Positions 35,834-46,200 of a stretch of 64,000 nucleotides of DNA are shown here, in pieces. The notes under the pieces are model-generated. The model was not told the DNA's origin. It was given only the letters and a program-made list of their open reading frames with translations, and made no database searches. Within the stretch, counting starts at the first letter, position 1. Each line of letters opens with the position of its first letter. This DNA comes from Chitinophagaceae bacterium UBA4411 (GTDB lineage Bacteria; Bacteroidota; Bacteroidia; Chitinophagales; Chitinophagaceae): assembly GCA_002400415.1 (NCBI GenBank), contig DGQP01000009.1, positions 310,001 to 374,000 on the forward strand, read 5' to 3'. The translations under genes were made by a program, and so were the position numbers.

Positions 35834-37975
35834 ATGAAACCGGATTTTACTGCTATCAAACTGATCAATAAGAATACATCAAAACCATACACTGGCAATA
35901 GGGCTGCGATATGGGAAACGGCGGAAAAGATCGGGATAAAACCAGTTTTTACCAGAGAGGATATATTACAAGCGGAGCATTTGAATTTTGGTGCCGGGCT
36001 ACCTCCTTTTCTTCGTGGTCCCTATTCCGGTATGTATGTTTTGCAACCCTGGACAATCAGGCAATATGCCGGTTTTTCCACGGCTGAAGCATCCAATGCA
36101 TTTTACCGGAGAAACCTGGCAGCCGGCCAAAAGGGTTTGTCTGTAGCTTTTGATCTTGCGACACACCGCGGGTATGATTCTGATCATCCGAGAGTAGTGG
36201 GCGATGTGGGAAAAGCAGGAGTGGCGATTGATTCCATTCTTGACATGAAGATATTATTCGACCAGATACCGCTGGATAAGATGTCAGTAAGTATGACGAT
36301 GAATGGAGCAGTGATACCTGTCATGGCATTTTATATTGTAGCTGCTGAAGAGCAGGGGGTGAGTATGGATAAATTAAGTGGCACCATCCAGAATGATATT
36401 CTCAAAGAATTTATGGTGCGTAATACTTATATCTATCCACCCGGGCCATCCATGCGGATCATCGGGGATATATTCCGGTTCACCAGCCAGTATATGCCGA
36501 AGTTCAATTCTATTTCTATTTCAGGTTACCATATGCAGGAGGCTGGTGCAACAGCAGATATTGAGCTGGCATACACACTGGCCGATGGATTAGAATATAT
36601 CCGTACCGGAATTGAAGCGGGTTTGAAAATCGATGATTTTGCCCCGCGGCTGTCTTTCTTCTGGGCAGTTGGGATGAATCACTTTATGGAGATCGCCAAG
36701 ATGCGGGCCGCAAGAATGTTGTGGGCAAAAATTGTAAAGCAATTCAACCCGCAGAACCCAAAATCAATGGCGCTGAGGACCCACTCGCAAACTTCAGGCT
36801 GGAGCTTAAGCGAGCAGGACCCTTACAATAACGTGGCAAGAACATGTATTGAAGCGATGGCTGCGGCTTGCGGACATACGCAATCGCTGCATACCAATGC
36901 GCTGGATGAAGCAATCGCATTACCGACTGATTATTCAGCAAGAATTGCTCGGAATACACAATTGTATATCCAGGACGAAACTAACATGACCAAAGTGGTG
37001 GATCCATGGGGCGGTTCTTATTATGTAGAATATCTTACGCATGAAATTGCACAAAAAGCCTGGGCACATATAACTGAAATAGATGATCTGGGCGGAATGG
37101 CCAAAGCGATCGAAACGGGCATTCCCAAAATGCGGATTGAGGAAGCTGCTGCAAGGAAACAGGCAAGAATAGATTCGGGGGCCGATATTATTGTTGGGGT
37201 GAATAAATACCAGGTGGATGAAAAATCAGACATTGAAGTGCTCGAAGTAGATAATACAGCTGTCAGGAATGCGCAAATAGAACGGATTAAAAAACTAAAA
37301 GCAGAAAGAAATCCGGAAGCTGTGGCATCTGCATTGAATGCAATTATTGAATCGGCAAGAACAGGTACCGGCAACCTGCTGGCATTGGCCATCAATGCTG
37401 CAAAGGAAAGGGCCACATTAGGCGAAATATCTGATGCGATGGAATCTGTATTTGGCAGACATAAAGCAACAGTGAGAACCATATCGGGTGTTTACTCCGG
37501 CGAATCACATGATGATAAAGACTTCAGGGAAGTGCTGGGGCTGACAGATAAATTTGCAGAAGAAGAAGGAAGAAGACCAAGGATCATGATTGCTAAAATG
37601 GGACAGGATGGTCATGACAGGGGGGCAAAAGTGGTAGCGACATCCTTTGCGGATATGGGTTTTGATGTGGATATAGGCCCCTTGTTCCAGACACCGGAAG
37701 AGGTAGCAAGACAGGCGGCAGAGAATGATGTTGATTTTATCGGAGCTTCATCGCTGGCGGCCGGGCATAAAACATTGATACCACAATTAATTGACGAGTT
37801 AAAGAAGTTGGGACGAGAAGATATACTGGTAGTGGCAGGAGGAGTAATTCCCCGGCAGGATTATGAATATCTCTATGAAAAAGGGGTGGCTGCTGTGTTT
37901 GGTCCCGGATCGAAAATTCCCAAATGTGCCAAACTGATGCTGGAAAAACTGAAAGCAACGATTGCACTGGATTAA
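35834..37975 (+). CDS. mutB: Methylmalonyl-CoA mutase large (catalytic) subunit
   Basis: 713 residues. The catalytic TIM barrel (about 30-560) includes PWTIRQYAGFSTAEASNAFYRRNLAAGQKGLSVAFDLATHRGYDSDHPRV, which carries substrate-binding residues. The C-terminal B12 domain has the DGHDRG motif at 592-597, where His594 is the lower cobalt ligand. The start at 35834 is preferred to an in-frame upstream ATG at 35801, which would overlap mutA. B12-dependent reaction: (R)-methylmalonyl-CoA to succinyl-CoA and back. Together with meaB, mce and the decarboxylase string this gives a full succinate/propionate interconversion route apart from the lost CoA-transferase. Confidence 0.96.
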   Translation: MKPDFTAIKLINKNTSKPYTGNRAAIWETAEKIGIKPVFTREDILQAEHLNFGAGLPPFLRGPYSGMYVLQPWTIRQYAGFSTAEASNAFYRRNLAAGQKGLSVAFDLATHRGYDSDHPRVVGDVGKAGVAIDSILDMKILFDQIPLDKMSVSMTMNGAVIPVMAFYIVAAEEQGVSMDKLSGTIQNDILKEFMVRNTYIYPPGPSMRIIGDIFRFTSQYMPKFNSISISGYHMQEAGATADIELAYTLADGLEYIRTGIEAGLKIDDFAPRLSFFWAVGMNHFMEIAKMRAARMLWAKIVKQFNPQNPKSMALRTHSQTSGWSLSEQDPYNNVARTCIEAMAAACGHTQSLHTNALDEAIALPTDYSARIARNTQLYIQDETNMTKVVDPWGGSYYVEYLTHEIAQKAWAHITEIDDLGGMAKAIETGIPKMRIEEAAARKQARIDSGADIIVGVNKYQVDEKSDIEVLEVDNTAVRNAQIERIKKLKAERNPEAVASALNAIIESARTGTGNLLALAINAAKERATLGEISDAMESVFGRHKATVRTISGVYSGESHDDKDFREVLGLTDKFAEEEGRRPRIMIAKMGQDGHDRGAKVVATSFADMGFDVDIGPLFQTPEEVARQAAENDVDFIGASSLAAGHKTLIPQLIDELKKLGREDILVVAGGVIPRQDYEYLYEKGVAAVFGPGSKIPKCAKLMLEKLKATIALD

Positions 37976-38002
37976 AAACTTATTACCTGCCGTATTATTC
38001 AG

Positions 38003-38030
38003 GGCTGTATCATCAGATGCAGCCTTTTTT
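38003..38030 (+). terminator. Intrinsic terminator after mutB
   Basis: Eight-base-pair stem with one G-T pair (38003-38010 with 38017-38024), six-base loop, then six T residues. Ends the methylmalonyl-CoA gene string. Confidence 0.8.
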
Positions 38031-38112
38031 ATAGCTGACCAAAACGGCAAAGTAAATTACTGCCTCACATCTTCCCGTCTATTTATTTAATTTTATCTCT
38101 TACTGCAATTAT

Positions 38113-38601
38113 ATGAAACAACTTATCCTTATCCGCCATGCGAAAAGCGACTGGAATGACCCTTCATTAAGTGATTTCGACCGTCCTTTAAATACAAGGG
38201 GCAAAAGAGATGCCCCGGTGATGGCGCAAAGATTGCTTGATAAAAAAATAAGTATTGATCTTTTTGTAGCAAGCCCTGCTAAAAGAGCCCAAAAAACAGC
38301 TGCTATATTTGCTGAAGCTTATGGTTTTGACAAAAAGCGGGTTCATTTTCAGGATGAACTATACCTTGCCCCGGAAACGGTTTTTGCTGCTGTGGTCAGT
38401 AAGCTGGATAATAATGCAGATGCTGTTGCCATATTTGCCCATAATCCGGGCATTACTGATTTTGCCAATTCTCTCACTAATGCAAGAATTGATGATATGC
38501 CCACCTGCTGCATTTTTGCGATTCAGGCTGATTGTAAGAATTGGAATGATTTTGCAGCAGCAAAAAAGAAATTCCTGTTTGTGGATTATCCCAAAGCATA
38601 A
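38113..38601 (+). CDS. sixA: SixA-type histidine phosphatase
   Basis: 162 residues, the single-domain histidine phosphatase fold. The catalytic motif RHAKSDWND starts at residue 8 and the second catalytic His lies in IFAHNPGITDFAN. SixA removes phosphate from phosphohistidine on signalling proteins; substrate preference here is unproven, so a general phosphohistidine phosphatase role is the safe reading. It is convergent with the EamA gene; the stop codons are one base apart. Confidence 0.87.
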   Translation: MKQLILIRHAKSDWNDPSLSDFDRPLNTRGKRDAPVMAQRLLDKKISIDLFVASPAKRAQKTAAIFAEAYGFDKKRVHFQDELYLAPETVFAAVVSKLDNNADAVAIFAHNPGITDFANSLTNARIDDMPTCCIFAIQADCKNWNDFAAAKKKFLFVDYPKA

Positions 38602-38602
38602 G

Positions 38603-39496
38603 CTACTCTTCAATGACCGGTGTATTCTTCCGGCTCACTAAATAAACGCCCGAAAAAATCAGTATTCCTGAAATGGCCTTTTCTGCTGTAAAATGCTCAT
38701 GCAGGAATACGAAGGCAATGATCGCAGCAAAAATTGGCTGGGTGTAAATATAGGACCCGGTGACACCGGCACCAAGGTGATTGATACCATAAATATTAAA
38801 TGAATAGGCCAGAAATGTTCCGCAAACAACAATGAATGACAGGGAAGCAAAATGCGGCCAGTTGTATAGTTGCCAGTCTATAGTAGCAAACTGGCCCCAG
38901 CCAAACGGAAGGATCATCACGAAACCAAATGTAAACACCCAGCGGATAACATGTAACGGCTGGTACACCTGCATCAGTGGTTTCACAATGATAAAATAGA
39001 TAGTATAAGCAATTGCGTTCAGTACAATGAAAATATCCCCGGTTAATGTTGCTGTACCCGTTTTTTCTTTTGACAAAATAAGCAATACAGCGCCACCAAT
39101 ACCTAAGGAAAGACCTATAGCTTTCAGCAGGGTAATCTTCTCTCTCAATACCCAAAAAGCCAGGAGGGTAATCAGGAGCGGGGTACATAACATAAGCAGG
39201 GAGGCATGAACGGTTGAGGTCATTGTCAGTCCCTTGATAAATAACATCTGGTTGACGGCCACACCCGTTAAGCCGCATAACAGAAAGCGGGTAAAATGTT
39301 CTTTGCGGATACCGGCCTTGGTTTTTCCCAATAGCCAGAATGACCAGAACAATAAAAGACTTACTCCCACCCGGATTACATTAAGCCCGTAGGGTCCGAT
39401 CCATGAAGGAGAGATATATTTTACCAGACTAAAATTGCTGGCGAAAAATATATTGGTGAAAAGGACGGCTATATGTGCTTTGGTCGTTGTTTTCAG
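38603..39496 (-). CDS. EamA/DMT family transporter with likely CTG start
   Basis: Two EamA repeats and ten predicted helices. The nearest standard start is a GTG at 39370, giving 255 residues but cutting off the first helix. The frame continues open upstream to a stop at about 39507, and the 42 extra residues read KTTTKAHIAVLFTNIFFASNFSLVKYI, the normal first helix of this family. The only plausible initiator there is a CTG (39494-39496), giving 297 residues, the usual EamA length. I therefore annotate the long form, with a non-canonical start or a lost ATG. Substrate unknown; such proteins export amino acids and other metabolites. Confidence 0.75.
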   Translation of the reverse strand: MKTTTKAHIAVLFTNIFFASNFSLVKYISPSWIGPYGLNVIRVGVSLLLFWSFWLLGKTKAGIRKEHFTRFLLCGLTGVAVNQMLFIKGLTMTSTVHASLLMLCTPLLITLLAFWVLREKITLLKAIGLSLGIGGAVLLILSKEKTGTATLTGDIFIVLNAIAYTIYFIIVKPLMQVYQPLHVIRWVFTFGFVMILPFGWGQFATIDWQLYNWPHFASLSFIVVCGTFLAYSFNIYGINHLGAGVTGSYIYTQPIFAAIIAFVFLHEHFTAEKAISGILIFSGVYLVSRKNTPVIEE

Positions 39497-39532
39497 GAGA
39501 AAAAATTATCCGGCAAAGTTAACCGGGAAAAT

Positions 39533-40699
39533 TTACGGGGAAGAAAGTGATTGTATAAACGAGGAAACAGTTTCTTTTAACCTGTCTGGATTATTTACAG
39601 GAAAGGGCTGGTAGGAAAGTGTATTTGCTTCGGCCAATGCAGTCAGTAAGGAGAATTTTTTTTGTGAGATATACAGTGTCATTTTTTTCGCTGATAAATA
39701 TACAGCAAGGTATTCCTGTTCTGTTTGCCCCGGAGTGGGAATCAATATCGTTTTCTTTTGGAGTGAAGCCATATCCATTACTGTGCTATAGCCGCTCCGG
39801 CTGATGACATATGCCGACTGTAGAATTTCTTTTTCCAGCTCTTCTGCCCGTAAATGATTATAAAAGCAGATCATGTTGGTGGAGGGTAGTAATTTTTTTT
39901 CTGAAGGCAGGCCTCTTACAATAGTTGCTGTTCCGTTATAATGAGCAATTTCATGAATGATCTTATCTTCTAACATGGATCGCTGGGGCTCTGGTCCTGA
40001 AAGAATAAATAACAGGTGCTTGCTGTTTTCCCTGCTTTTTTCTTTGCGCCTGAACCGGGATAATGCGCCAATATATTTTGAAGGAATTCGGGGCATTTTC
40101 CCCGGATGTGAGAGTGTTCCTGCCAGCCAATCTGTTGTTTCATCGGGTATCCAGCATTCCGAAAACCGGTTGATATAACTGTAATTTCTTTTTTGTAGCA
40201 GGCGTTCACCCCATTTTCCCAAAGGACTTTTAATCGTTAGCTGGTGTGTAATAAAAACAGAAGGGATTTCTTTATGATAAAGCCCGAAGCGGTTATCACT
40301 GATTATTCCATCAAAATTGTGTTCGGCGGCCATTTTTTTCAACCAGGTGTGTTCTTTTTTTATTATCCGCAGAAGCTTTGGTGCCTGTAAAAGCATTTGC
40401 CAGAATAAGCCTGTTGCCGAAGCTGCATACCGGACACGGTAGCCATCAAGATGCAGAAACGGCAAACCAGGAAATTCTTCCCGTAATAGTGCTTCCTGGG
40501 CAGCTTCACCGGCCAGCCAGACCTCGCAATCAAGTACTAAAAGCTCCCGGATAATGGGAATACAACGGGTGGCGTGGCCCAGCCCCCAGTCCAGTGGAGC
40601 CACCAGGATACGGGCCTTTTTGCCTGAAAGGCGGGGTTTTCCGCCGATTTTCCGGTCCTGGGGCTGATTCGTGTTATTTTTTTTTATTCCGGGGCTCAC
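39533..40699 (-). CDS. GT-B fold glycosyltransferase (MurG/GT28-like)
   Basis: 388 residues. A basic N-terminal tail (about 25 residues) precedes the Rossmann start ARILVAPLDWGLGHATRC, whose Gly-His-xx-Arg loop is typical of GT28/GT1 enzymes. The C-terminal nucleotide-sugar-binding half contains ISRSGYSTVMDMASLQKKTILIPTPGQTEQEYLA, the usual UDP-sugar motif. No membrane helices. It is an uncharacterised cytoplasmic glycosyltransferase common in this phylum; acceptor and donor cannot be deduced. The small lipoprotein gene begins 48 bases away, divergently. Confidence 0.8.
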   Translation of the reverse strand: MSPGIKKNNTNQPQDRKIGGKPRLSGKKARILVAPLDWGLGHATRCIPIIRELLVLDCEVWLAGEAAQEALLREEFPGLPFLHLDGYRVRYAASATGLFWQMLLQAPKLLRIIKKEHTWLKKMAAEHNFDGIISDNRFGLYHKEIPSVFITHQLTIKSPLGKWGERLLQKRNYSYINRFSECWIPDETTDWLAGTLSHPGKMPRIPSKYIGALSRFRRKEKSRENSKHLLFILSGPEPQRSMLEDKIIHEIAHYNGTATIVRGLPSEKKLLPSTNMICFYNHLRAEELEKEILQSAYVISRSGYSTVMDMASLQKKTILIPTPGQTEQEYLAVYLSAKKMTLYISQKKFSLLTALAEANTLSYQPFPVNNPDRLKETVSSFIQSLSSP

Positions 40700-40746
40700 C
40701 GATACTAAATTGTTTGTAAAATAGTTTTAATTTAGAAAGCAAGAAT

Positions 40747-40887
40747 ATGAAAACCATCAGCAAAATAGCGATAGTCCTGTTATTAACTGTGTTCCTGGCT
40801 TCCTGCAGCAAGAACTACTATTCCGGCAGCGGAAAAGGTGGTGGCGGCTGTGGTTGTCCGAGTCATAAGGGCATGTCGGGTTATTAA
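40747..40887 (+). CDS. 46-residue Gly/Cys-rich lipoprotein
   Basis: A complete short frame MKTISKIAIVLLLTVFL-ASC with a good signal peptide and lipobox (Cys20), followed by a tiny mature part with YYSGSGKGGGGCGCPSHK: two cysteines in a CGC array next to His and Lys. The signal peptide and codon use make it a credible gene. The mature domain could bind a metal. Function unknown. The neighbouring 80-residue gene starts 28 bases later in the same direction. Confidence 0.7.
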   Translation: MKTISKIAIVLLLTVFLASCSKNYYSGSGKGGGGCGCPSHKGMSGY

Positions 40888-40914
40888 CCAAAACATTAGA
40901 AACGAAAACTTTTC

Positions 40915-41157
40915 ATGAGAGGTCCCAAACGTGACATCCTCGTTATTGTGAAAGATCAATACCTGAGCGATCAGGATATTGAACAGGAGGTGCAATACCT
41001 GAATGAAATGCTCAGGGTTACAGAAACGCATGCCGAGTTTTGCAAAGCCCATGAATTGGTAAACCGGAACCATATTACAAACCGGCCCGGGAAAATACTA
41101 AAGGCGATACGGTTTACAGAGCTTCAGCCATTCCGTTTTTTGATTAATAAGAACTAA
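40915..41157 (+). CDS. Small conserved-looking charged protein, function unknown
   Basis: 80 residues, no signal peptide or membrane helix; begins MRGPKRDILVIVKDQYLSDQDIEQEVQYLNEML. Mixed charged and hydrophobic spacing suggests a folded cytoplasmic protein with about three helices. It follows the Gly/Cys-rich lipoprotein by 28 bases and is probably co-transcribed with it. I do not recognise the family. Confidence 0.65.
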   Translation: MRGPKRDILVIVKDQYLSDQDIEQEVQYLNEMLRVTETHAEFCKAHELVNRNHITNRPGKILKAIRFTELQPFRFLINKN

Positions 41158-41185
41158 ATAAGAAAGGGCCAGCCGGTTCATTCTA

Positions 41186-42442
41186 TTATGCTGCTTTTTT
41201 CAATGCTTCCCTGAGTTTTGTTATCATCTCATCAATCTCTGCTTTCTTGCAGGTGCCCACGCTTAAACGGTACCAGGCCGAACTTTTATCAGCGCCAAAC
41301 GCATAAAAGGGGACAACGGCTAAGCCAGCAGCATTAAGTATATAAGCCGTAACATCCGCCTGGTTTGCTAACAGTTTTCCATCTGAAGTTGTTTTACCGG
41401 CCAGGTCAATTTTTATGGTCAGGTAAATGGCCGCTTCAGGTGCAATGGCATCCACAGCTAATCCTTCCGTTTTCAGTTGCTGAAACCCTTCATAAATGCG
41501 GCGGAGACGTTCTTCCACTTCTTTTTTAAAATTGGAGAGGTAGCGGTGAATGTTATCCCGCTGCCCTAAATAATACGCTACAGCTTTCTGCTCTGCCATC
41601 GGGGCCCATGCACCGATATGAGTAAGTATGGCTTTCATTTTACTGATCACCGCGGCTGGCCCCATGCTCCATCCAACTCTGACACCCGTTGCAGCAAAAA
41701 CTTTACTGATCGCATCTATATAAATAGTGTATTCTCTCATAGCAGGCCGGAGTGTTACCGGGTCATAATGTTTAATATCACCATAGGTCAGGTGCCAGTA
41801 CATCTGGTCGAACATTACATACAGTTTTTTTTCATTGTCCGTTCTTCTTTTATTTTCTTCGATCACAAGGTCACAGATCGCTTCCAGTTCTTTTTTACTA
41901 AAAGTGGTACCGGTAGGATTTTGTGGTGAACAAAGAGCAATGAGTGTGGCTTCTTTTACAAAGGGTCTTATTGCTTCGGCCGTGGGCATGAAGTTAGTGG
42001 CGGCTGTTGCTTCGATCACAATATGCTCACCTCCTATAAAATGTGTATAGTGATTATTATTCCAGCTGGGTACTGCATAGATGACCTTATCACCTTTGTC
42101 ACAAATAGCCCTGAATAAAGAATAGATCAGCGGCCTTCCGCCGGAAGCCACCAGTATTTCATTATTGTCATACTCCAATCCTTCTTCGTCTTTAAGAAAA
42201 GAACGAATCGCTTCTCTCAGATCAAGATTACCTTCCGCAGCGGGGTAATTGGTAAAGTGTTTACGGTAAGCTTCAACGATTGCATCTTCCAGTTCTTTGG
42301 GAATAGGGAAAATAGAAGGGTCAAAATCCCCAACGGTAAAATTATAAATACGTTCACCCTGGCGAATCTTCTCTCTTATCTCACCTCCCAGTTTTACAAT
42401 TTCAGAACCGATCAGCGTTTCGGATAAATATGATAGTTTCAT
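41186..42442 (-). CDS. PLP-dependent class I/II aminotransferase
   Basis: 418 residues, fold type I. Landmarks: NYPAAEGNLDLREAIRSFL near residue 70, the SPQNPTGT motif, MFDQMYWHLTY (cofactor-binding Asp/Tyr), and the Schiff-base lysine in ISKVFAATGVRVGW. A C-terminal RLSVGT contains the carboxylate-binding Arg. Aspartate aminotransferase-like, but the substrate cannot be fixed by sequence alone. A full promoter lies just upstream (42459-42488, minus strand). Confidence 0.88.
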   Translation of the reverse strand: MKLSYLSETLIGSEIVKLGGEIREKIRQGERIYNFTVGDFDPSIFPIPKELEDAIVEAYRKHFTNYPAAEGNLDLREAIRSFLKDEEGLEYDNNEILVASGGRPLIYSLFRAICDKGDKVIYAVPSWNNNHYTHFIGGEHIVIEATAATNFMPTAEAIRPFVKEATLIALCSPQNPTGTTFSKKELEAICDLVIEENKRRTDNEKKLYVMFDQMYWHLTYGDIKHYDPVTLRPAMREYTIYIDAISKVFAATGVRVGWSMGPAAVISKMKAILTHIGAWAPMAEQKAVAYYLGQRDNIHRYLSNFKKEVEERLRRIYEGFQQLKTEGLAVDAIAPEAAIYLTIKIDLAGKTTSDGKLLANQADVTAYILNAAGLAVVPFYAFGADKSSAWYRLSVGTCKKAEIDEMITKLREALKKAA

Positions 42443-42458
42443 AACCTAACCTTTGCCG

Positions 42459-42488
42459 CAAATGTAATCGGATTGTTGCAGATGGCAA
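42459..42488 (-). promoter_or_regulatory. Bacteroidota-type promoter for the aminotransferase gene
   Basis: On the minus strand, the -7 element TACATTTG (42466-42459) is preceded 19 bases upstream by TTG (42488-42486). Start of transcription would be near 42452, ten bases before the ATG. Confidence 0.6.
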
Positions 42489-42512
42489 GAACTAAGCTTC
42501 CCGGCGATAGGC

Positions 42513-42544
42513 AGAAAGAAAAATGGTCACGTATTGTGACCATT
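42513..42544 (-). terminator. Intrinsic terminator of the His-rich secreted protein gene
   Basis: Perfect 9-bp stem (42522-42530 with 42536-42544), five-base loop; on the minus strand it runs into TTTCTTTC. It lies 28 bases beyond the stop codon at 42573. Confidence 0.7.
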
Positions 42545-42572
42545 GTATGAATAACACCGGTATTCTTTTTTC

Positions 42573-43040
42573 TTAATGATGCCCATGGCCACGACCATGA
42601 TTATTTTTACTTTTTTTATACTTCGGGTGTCCTTTTACTACAGAATATTTCGGATCATTACTGTTGCGGATGATAACCTGGCTGTGGTTACCCCGGTAAC
42701 GTGCATATTTTACTTTGTGAGCACTGTAATACTGGTAAGCCCCGGGCTCATTCACCACTACTTTATAACCCGTGTATAAATTATAACTCCTGTAGCGTGA
42801 AGGCAATGAGTAAGTAAATACCCAGTTGCTGCCTGACAAATAAATGAACTGTCTTGTTGGTATATAATAATATACCTCAATATCCGGGAGATAATAATAT
42901 TCTGCATAGTCGTAACCCGCCGGCCCCCAATTAGGCTGTGAGCCAATATTCACATTGACATTAACCCGTACCTGTGCCCCGGCCTGCTTAAAAGAAAATG
43001 CAGCCAGGATAAAAAGAGCAATAAAGATCAGTTTTTTCAT
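42573..43040 (-). CDS. Secreted protein of unknown function with His-rich tail
   Basis: 155 residues with a clear signal peptide (cut near AGAQ, residue 23). The mature part has unusually many Tyr residues (YYYLPDIEVYYYIPTRQFIYL) in a short beta-rich region, and the tail is basic and His-rich, ending in NHGRGHGHH, which may bind metal. I do not recognise a named domain; related short exported proteins occur across Bacteroidota. Predicted periplasmic or surface location is inference from the signal. Confidence 0.7.
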   Translation of the reverse strand: MKKLIFIALFILAAFSFKQAGAQVRVNVNVNIGSQPNWGPAGYDYAEYYYLPDIEVYYYIPTRQFIYLSGSNWVFTYSLPSRYRSYNLYTGYKVVVNEPGAYQYYSAHKVKYARYRGNHSQVIIRNSNDPKYSVVKGHPKYKKSKNNHGRGHGHH

Positions 43041-43159
43041 AACCTTTTATTTTGTTTCATCCTTGCTGGCCAAAGAAGATGCCAAAAACCTGATAAATCA
43101 GGAGATTTTTTTATGATTTTATTTGCAGAGTGTATAAGTTGTGGCCGGGAGTTGTCAAT

Positions 43160-43190
43160 AAAAAAGCCCCTTTGAAAGGAGGCCTTTTTA
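43160..43190 (-). terminator. Terminator-like hairpin after the BNR-repeat gene
   Basis: An imperfect AAAAAG-CCCC / GGAGG-CTTTTT hairpin, 18 bases past the stop codon at 43208, with a T-run on the minus strand. The pairing has two small bulges. Confidence 0.55.
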
Positions 43191-43207
43191 AAGTATTGTT
43201 ATTGCGG

Positions 43208-46200
43208 TTAAAGCGGTTTGTAGTCCTTAAATAAATTCACTTTAGTGCCCTCTGCCTGTTCACGATAGTTCTTCCACTTTTCAGCATAAAAAGTATTTAT
43301 TTTTTGTACCACATCATTCACAGCTGTCTCGGCTAATTCAATGAGTGTTTCTTCCTGTTTACCCGGGGCTGTCATTTTACTGCCAATAGATTGCTGTGCC
43401 TGTTGCAAACGGTTCAAGACGGATATATCAAACGGGCTTCTTGATATGCCTTGTTTGTCACTTGTTTTACCACTGATGATTTCACGGATGGCTTTTATTT
43501 CATCCTGAAGTTTCGTGGTTGTCTTTCGCAAGGAATCCACTTCTTTACCTTCCACACCTTTTAATTGTGCCTGCATTTTAGCCAGCACTTCATCGCTTTC
43601 GGTCAGTTGATCCATCCCGGCGGTAATTTTATCCGCACTTTTTCTAAGGCGGTCATACATGCTGCGTTGTGCCAGTTTAATATCATTACGGTTGCCCAGT
43701 CTCGGATCATCTTTAATGGTGATATAGGTTGAATCAGTTACACTTGCATAAGTCAGTAATAATTTATAGGTGCCGGGTAATACCTGGAAACCACCCGGCT
43801 CTTGTGCACCGGGTTGTGGTTTGGGAGAACCAGGCTGGCGGAAACCTTTTTCCTCCATTCCCCAATACATACGATTAAAGCCGGTATCAGCATTCCAGCG
43901 CAACGTGCGGATGAGTTTATTGCCGGCATCATAGATGCGAACCATAACACTATCGCCAGCTCTTCGGCCACTTGCTCCACTAAATTCACCTCTGCCACCA
44001 CGACCTCCACCGCCACTTCCTTGTGGTCTGGCTGCAGATGGTTGCTGTGAAGGGGTAGTTTGTGCAGATTGTTTGCCAGCTGAATCGGCAGCCGCTTTTG
44101 GCTTACTGATGAAGAAAGAAACGGCAGCGCCTCTTCTCCTGTTCTCTCCGTCATACAAACCATAAGTGCTCCATTCATAACCGGTAGCTGCTTTGTATTG
44201 TGCCTGGTAAGCTTCCGGTGCGGCAAACGCGGTTATGGGGCTTGCGAATTTGATTCCTTTATTGGCAGCCGCTTTCCTCAATGGCCTGATATCATCCAGT
44301 ATCCAAAGGGCACGGCCAAAAGTAGCAATCACAAGGTCAGCTTCTCTTTCCTGTATGGCAAAATCATAGGTGGAGACAGAAGGATAACCGTTTTTAAATT
44401 GTTCAAAAGAAGCACCATTGTCAAAACTTATCCAAAGCCCGTTTTCTGTACCTGCAAAAATGAGATTGGGTTCTGCCGGATCCTGCAACACACATAATGC
44501 ATAACCTTTTACCTTATTTTCATCAATCAGCCTGGCCCATGTTTTACCATAATCCGTTGTACGGAAAATATAAGGTTTCATATCACCGCGGCGGTAATCA
44601 TTCGCAACGACTAAAGCTTCTCCGGGATTATGAACAGAAGCTCTTATTTGGGGGATCCAGCAGCCAATGGGTAAGCCCGGAATTTTCCCGCGGAAACTGG
44701 TCCATGTTTTTCCGCCATCTTTTGTCAGTTGCACATTACCATCATCCGTGCCGATCCAGATAGTGCCTTGCTCTTTTTTAGAAGGTTCAATGGTTAGAAT
44801 AGTACAATGTGTTTCTGCACCGGTGATATCCAATGTCAATCCGCCGGTATTTTGATAGGCTGCAATTTTCACTGAATCATTCGTGGTAAGATCAGGCGAA
44901 GCGGTTTGCCAGCTAACCCCTTTGTCTGTGCTCTTGTGCAGGAACTGGCTGCCGAAATAAATAGTTTTTGGATCAAAAGGGTCTTGCGCAATGGCTGAAT
45001 TCCAGTTGAAACGAAGTTTGGTCGTTGCTGTTAGTGCGGGTGGTTTGATAAACCAGCTTTCACCCGTCTTCCAGTTTCTCCTGCCCACACTTCCTCCCTG
45101 GCTCATACTATACACCCAGCTGGCATCTTCCGGATCAGGCATTACATCAAAGCCATCACCACCACCCACATTATTCCAGTAATAGTTCCGGATACCACCA
45201 TTGGTCCAGGTATAGGCGGGGCCATGCCAGCTGCCATTATCCTGCATACCTCCCATGATATTGTAGGGGATTTCATTGTCTACATTGATATGATAGAATT
45301 GACCGGCCGGTAGTTTTTCATCAAATATCCAGTTCTTACCACGATCTCTTGAAATACCAATACCACCGTCATTTCCTTCAATGATATGGTTGGGATCATT
45401 GGGGTTGATCCACCAGGCATGGTGATCGGGGTGGATACCGGAATAAGGGATCATTGTAGAAAATGATTTGCCAGCATCTTCACTGAAAGTAATGGTGGAG
45501 TGCACATCATAAATCCTGTTCTCATTTAATGGGTCTACGTAAATTTCCTGGTAGTAAAAAGGGCGGTCAGTTATTTGAGCCGGGTCGCTGTTCACCAGTA
45601 TCCATTTGAAACCACCATCATCACTTTTATACAAACCATTTTTAGTGGCTTCAACTTTTGCATATACCCTTGATGGCATGCTCCGGCTGAAAGCAACTCC
45701 GATTCTTCCCAGCATTCCATCGGGCATTCCATCTTCTTTGGTTAATGGTTCCCAGTTCTTACCGCCATCAACAGTAATGAAGAGGCCACTTCCTTTTCCA
45801 CCACTTTTTAAATCCCAGGGCGTGCGGCGGAATTGCCACATAGCTGCGATCAGTTTATTGGGATTGGACGGATCCATCACCAGGTCAGCACAACCGGTAG
45901 TGTCATTTGCATATAAGATTTTAGTCCATGTTTCTCCACCATCTGTTGTTTTGAAGACACCACGATCCGGGTGTTCTGCATAAGGGTTGCCGATTGCTGC
46001 CGCATAAACAGTATTCGGATTTACCGGGTCAATCACCACCCGGTGAATACAGACGGTTTTATCCAATCCCATTTTCTTCCAGGTCCTGCCACCATCAAGG
46101 GTTTTATAAATACCTGCACCCAGGTTCAGCGAATTGCGGGGATTTCCTTCACCCGTACCCACCCAAACAACTGAAGGATTGGATTGCTGAATAGCAATAG

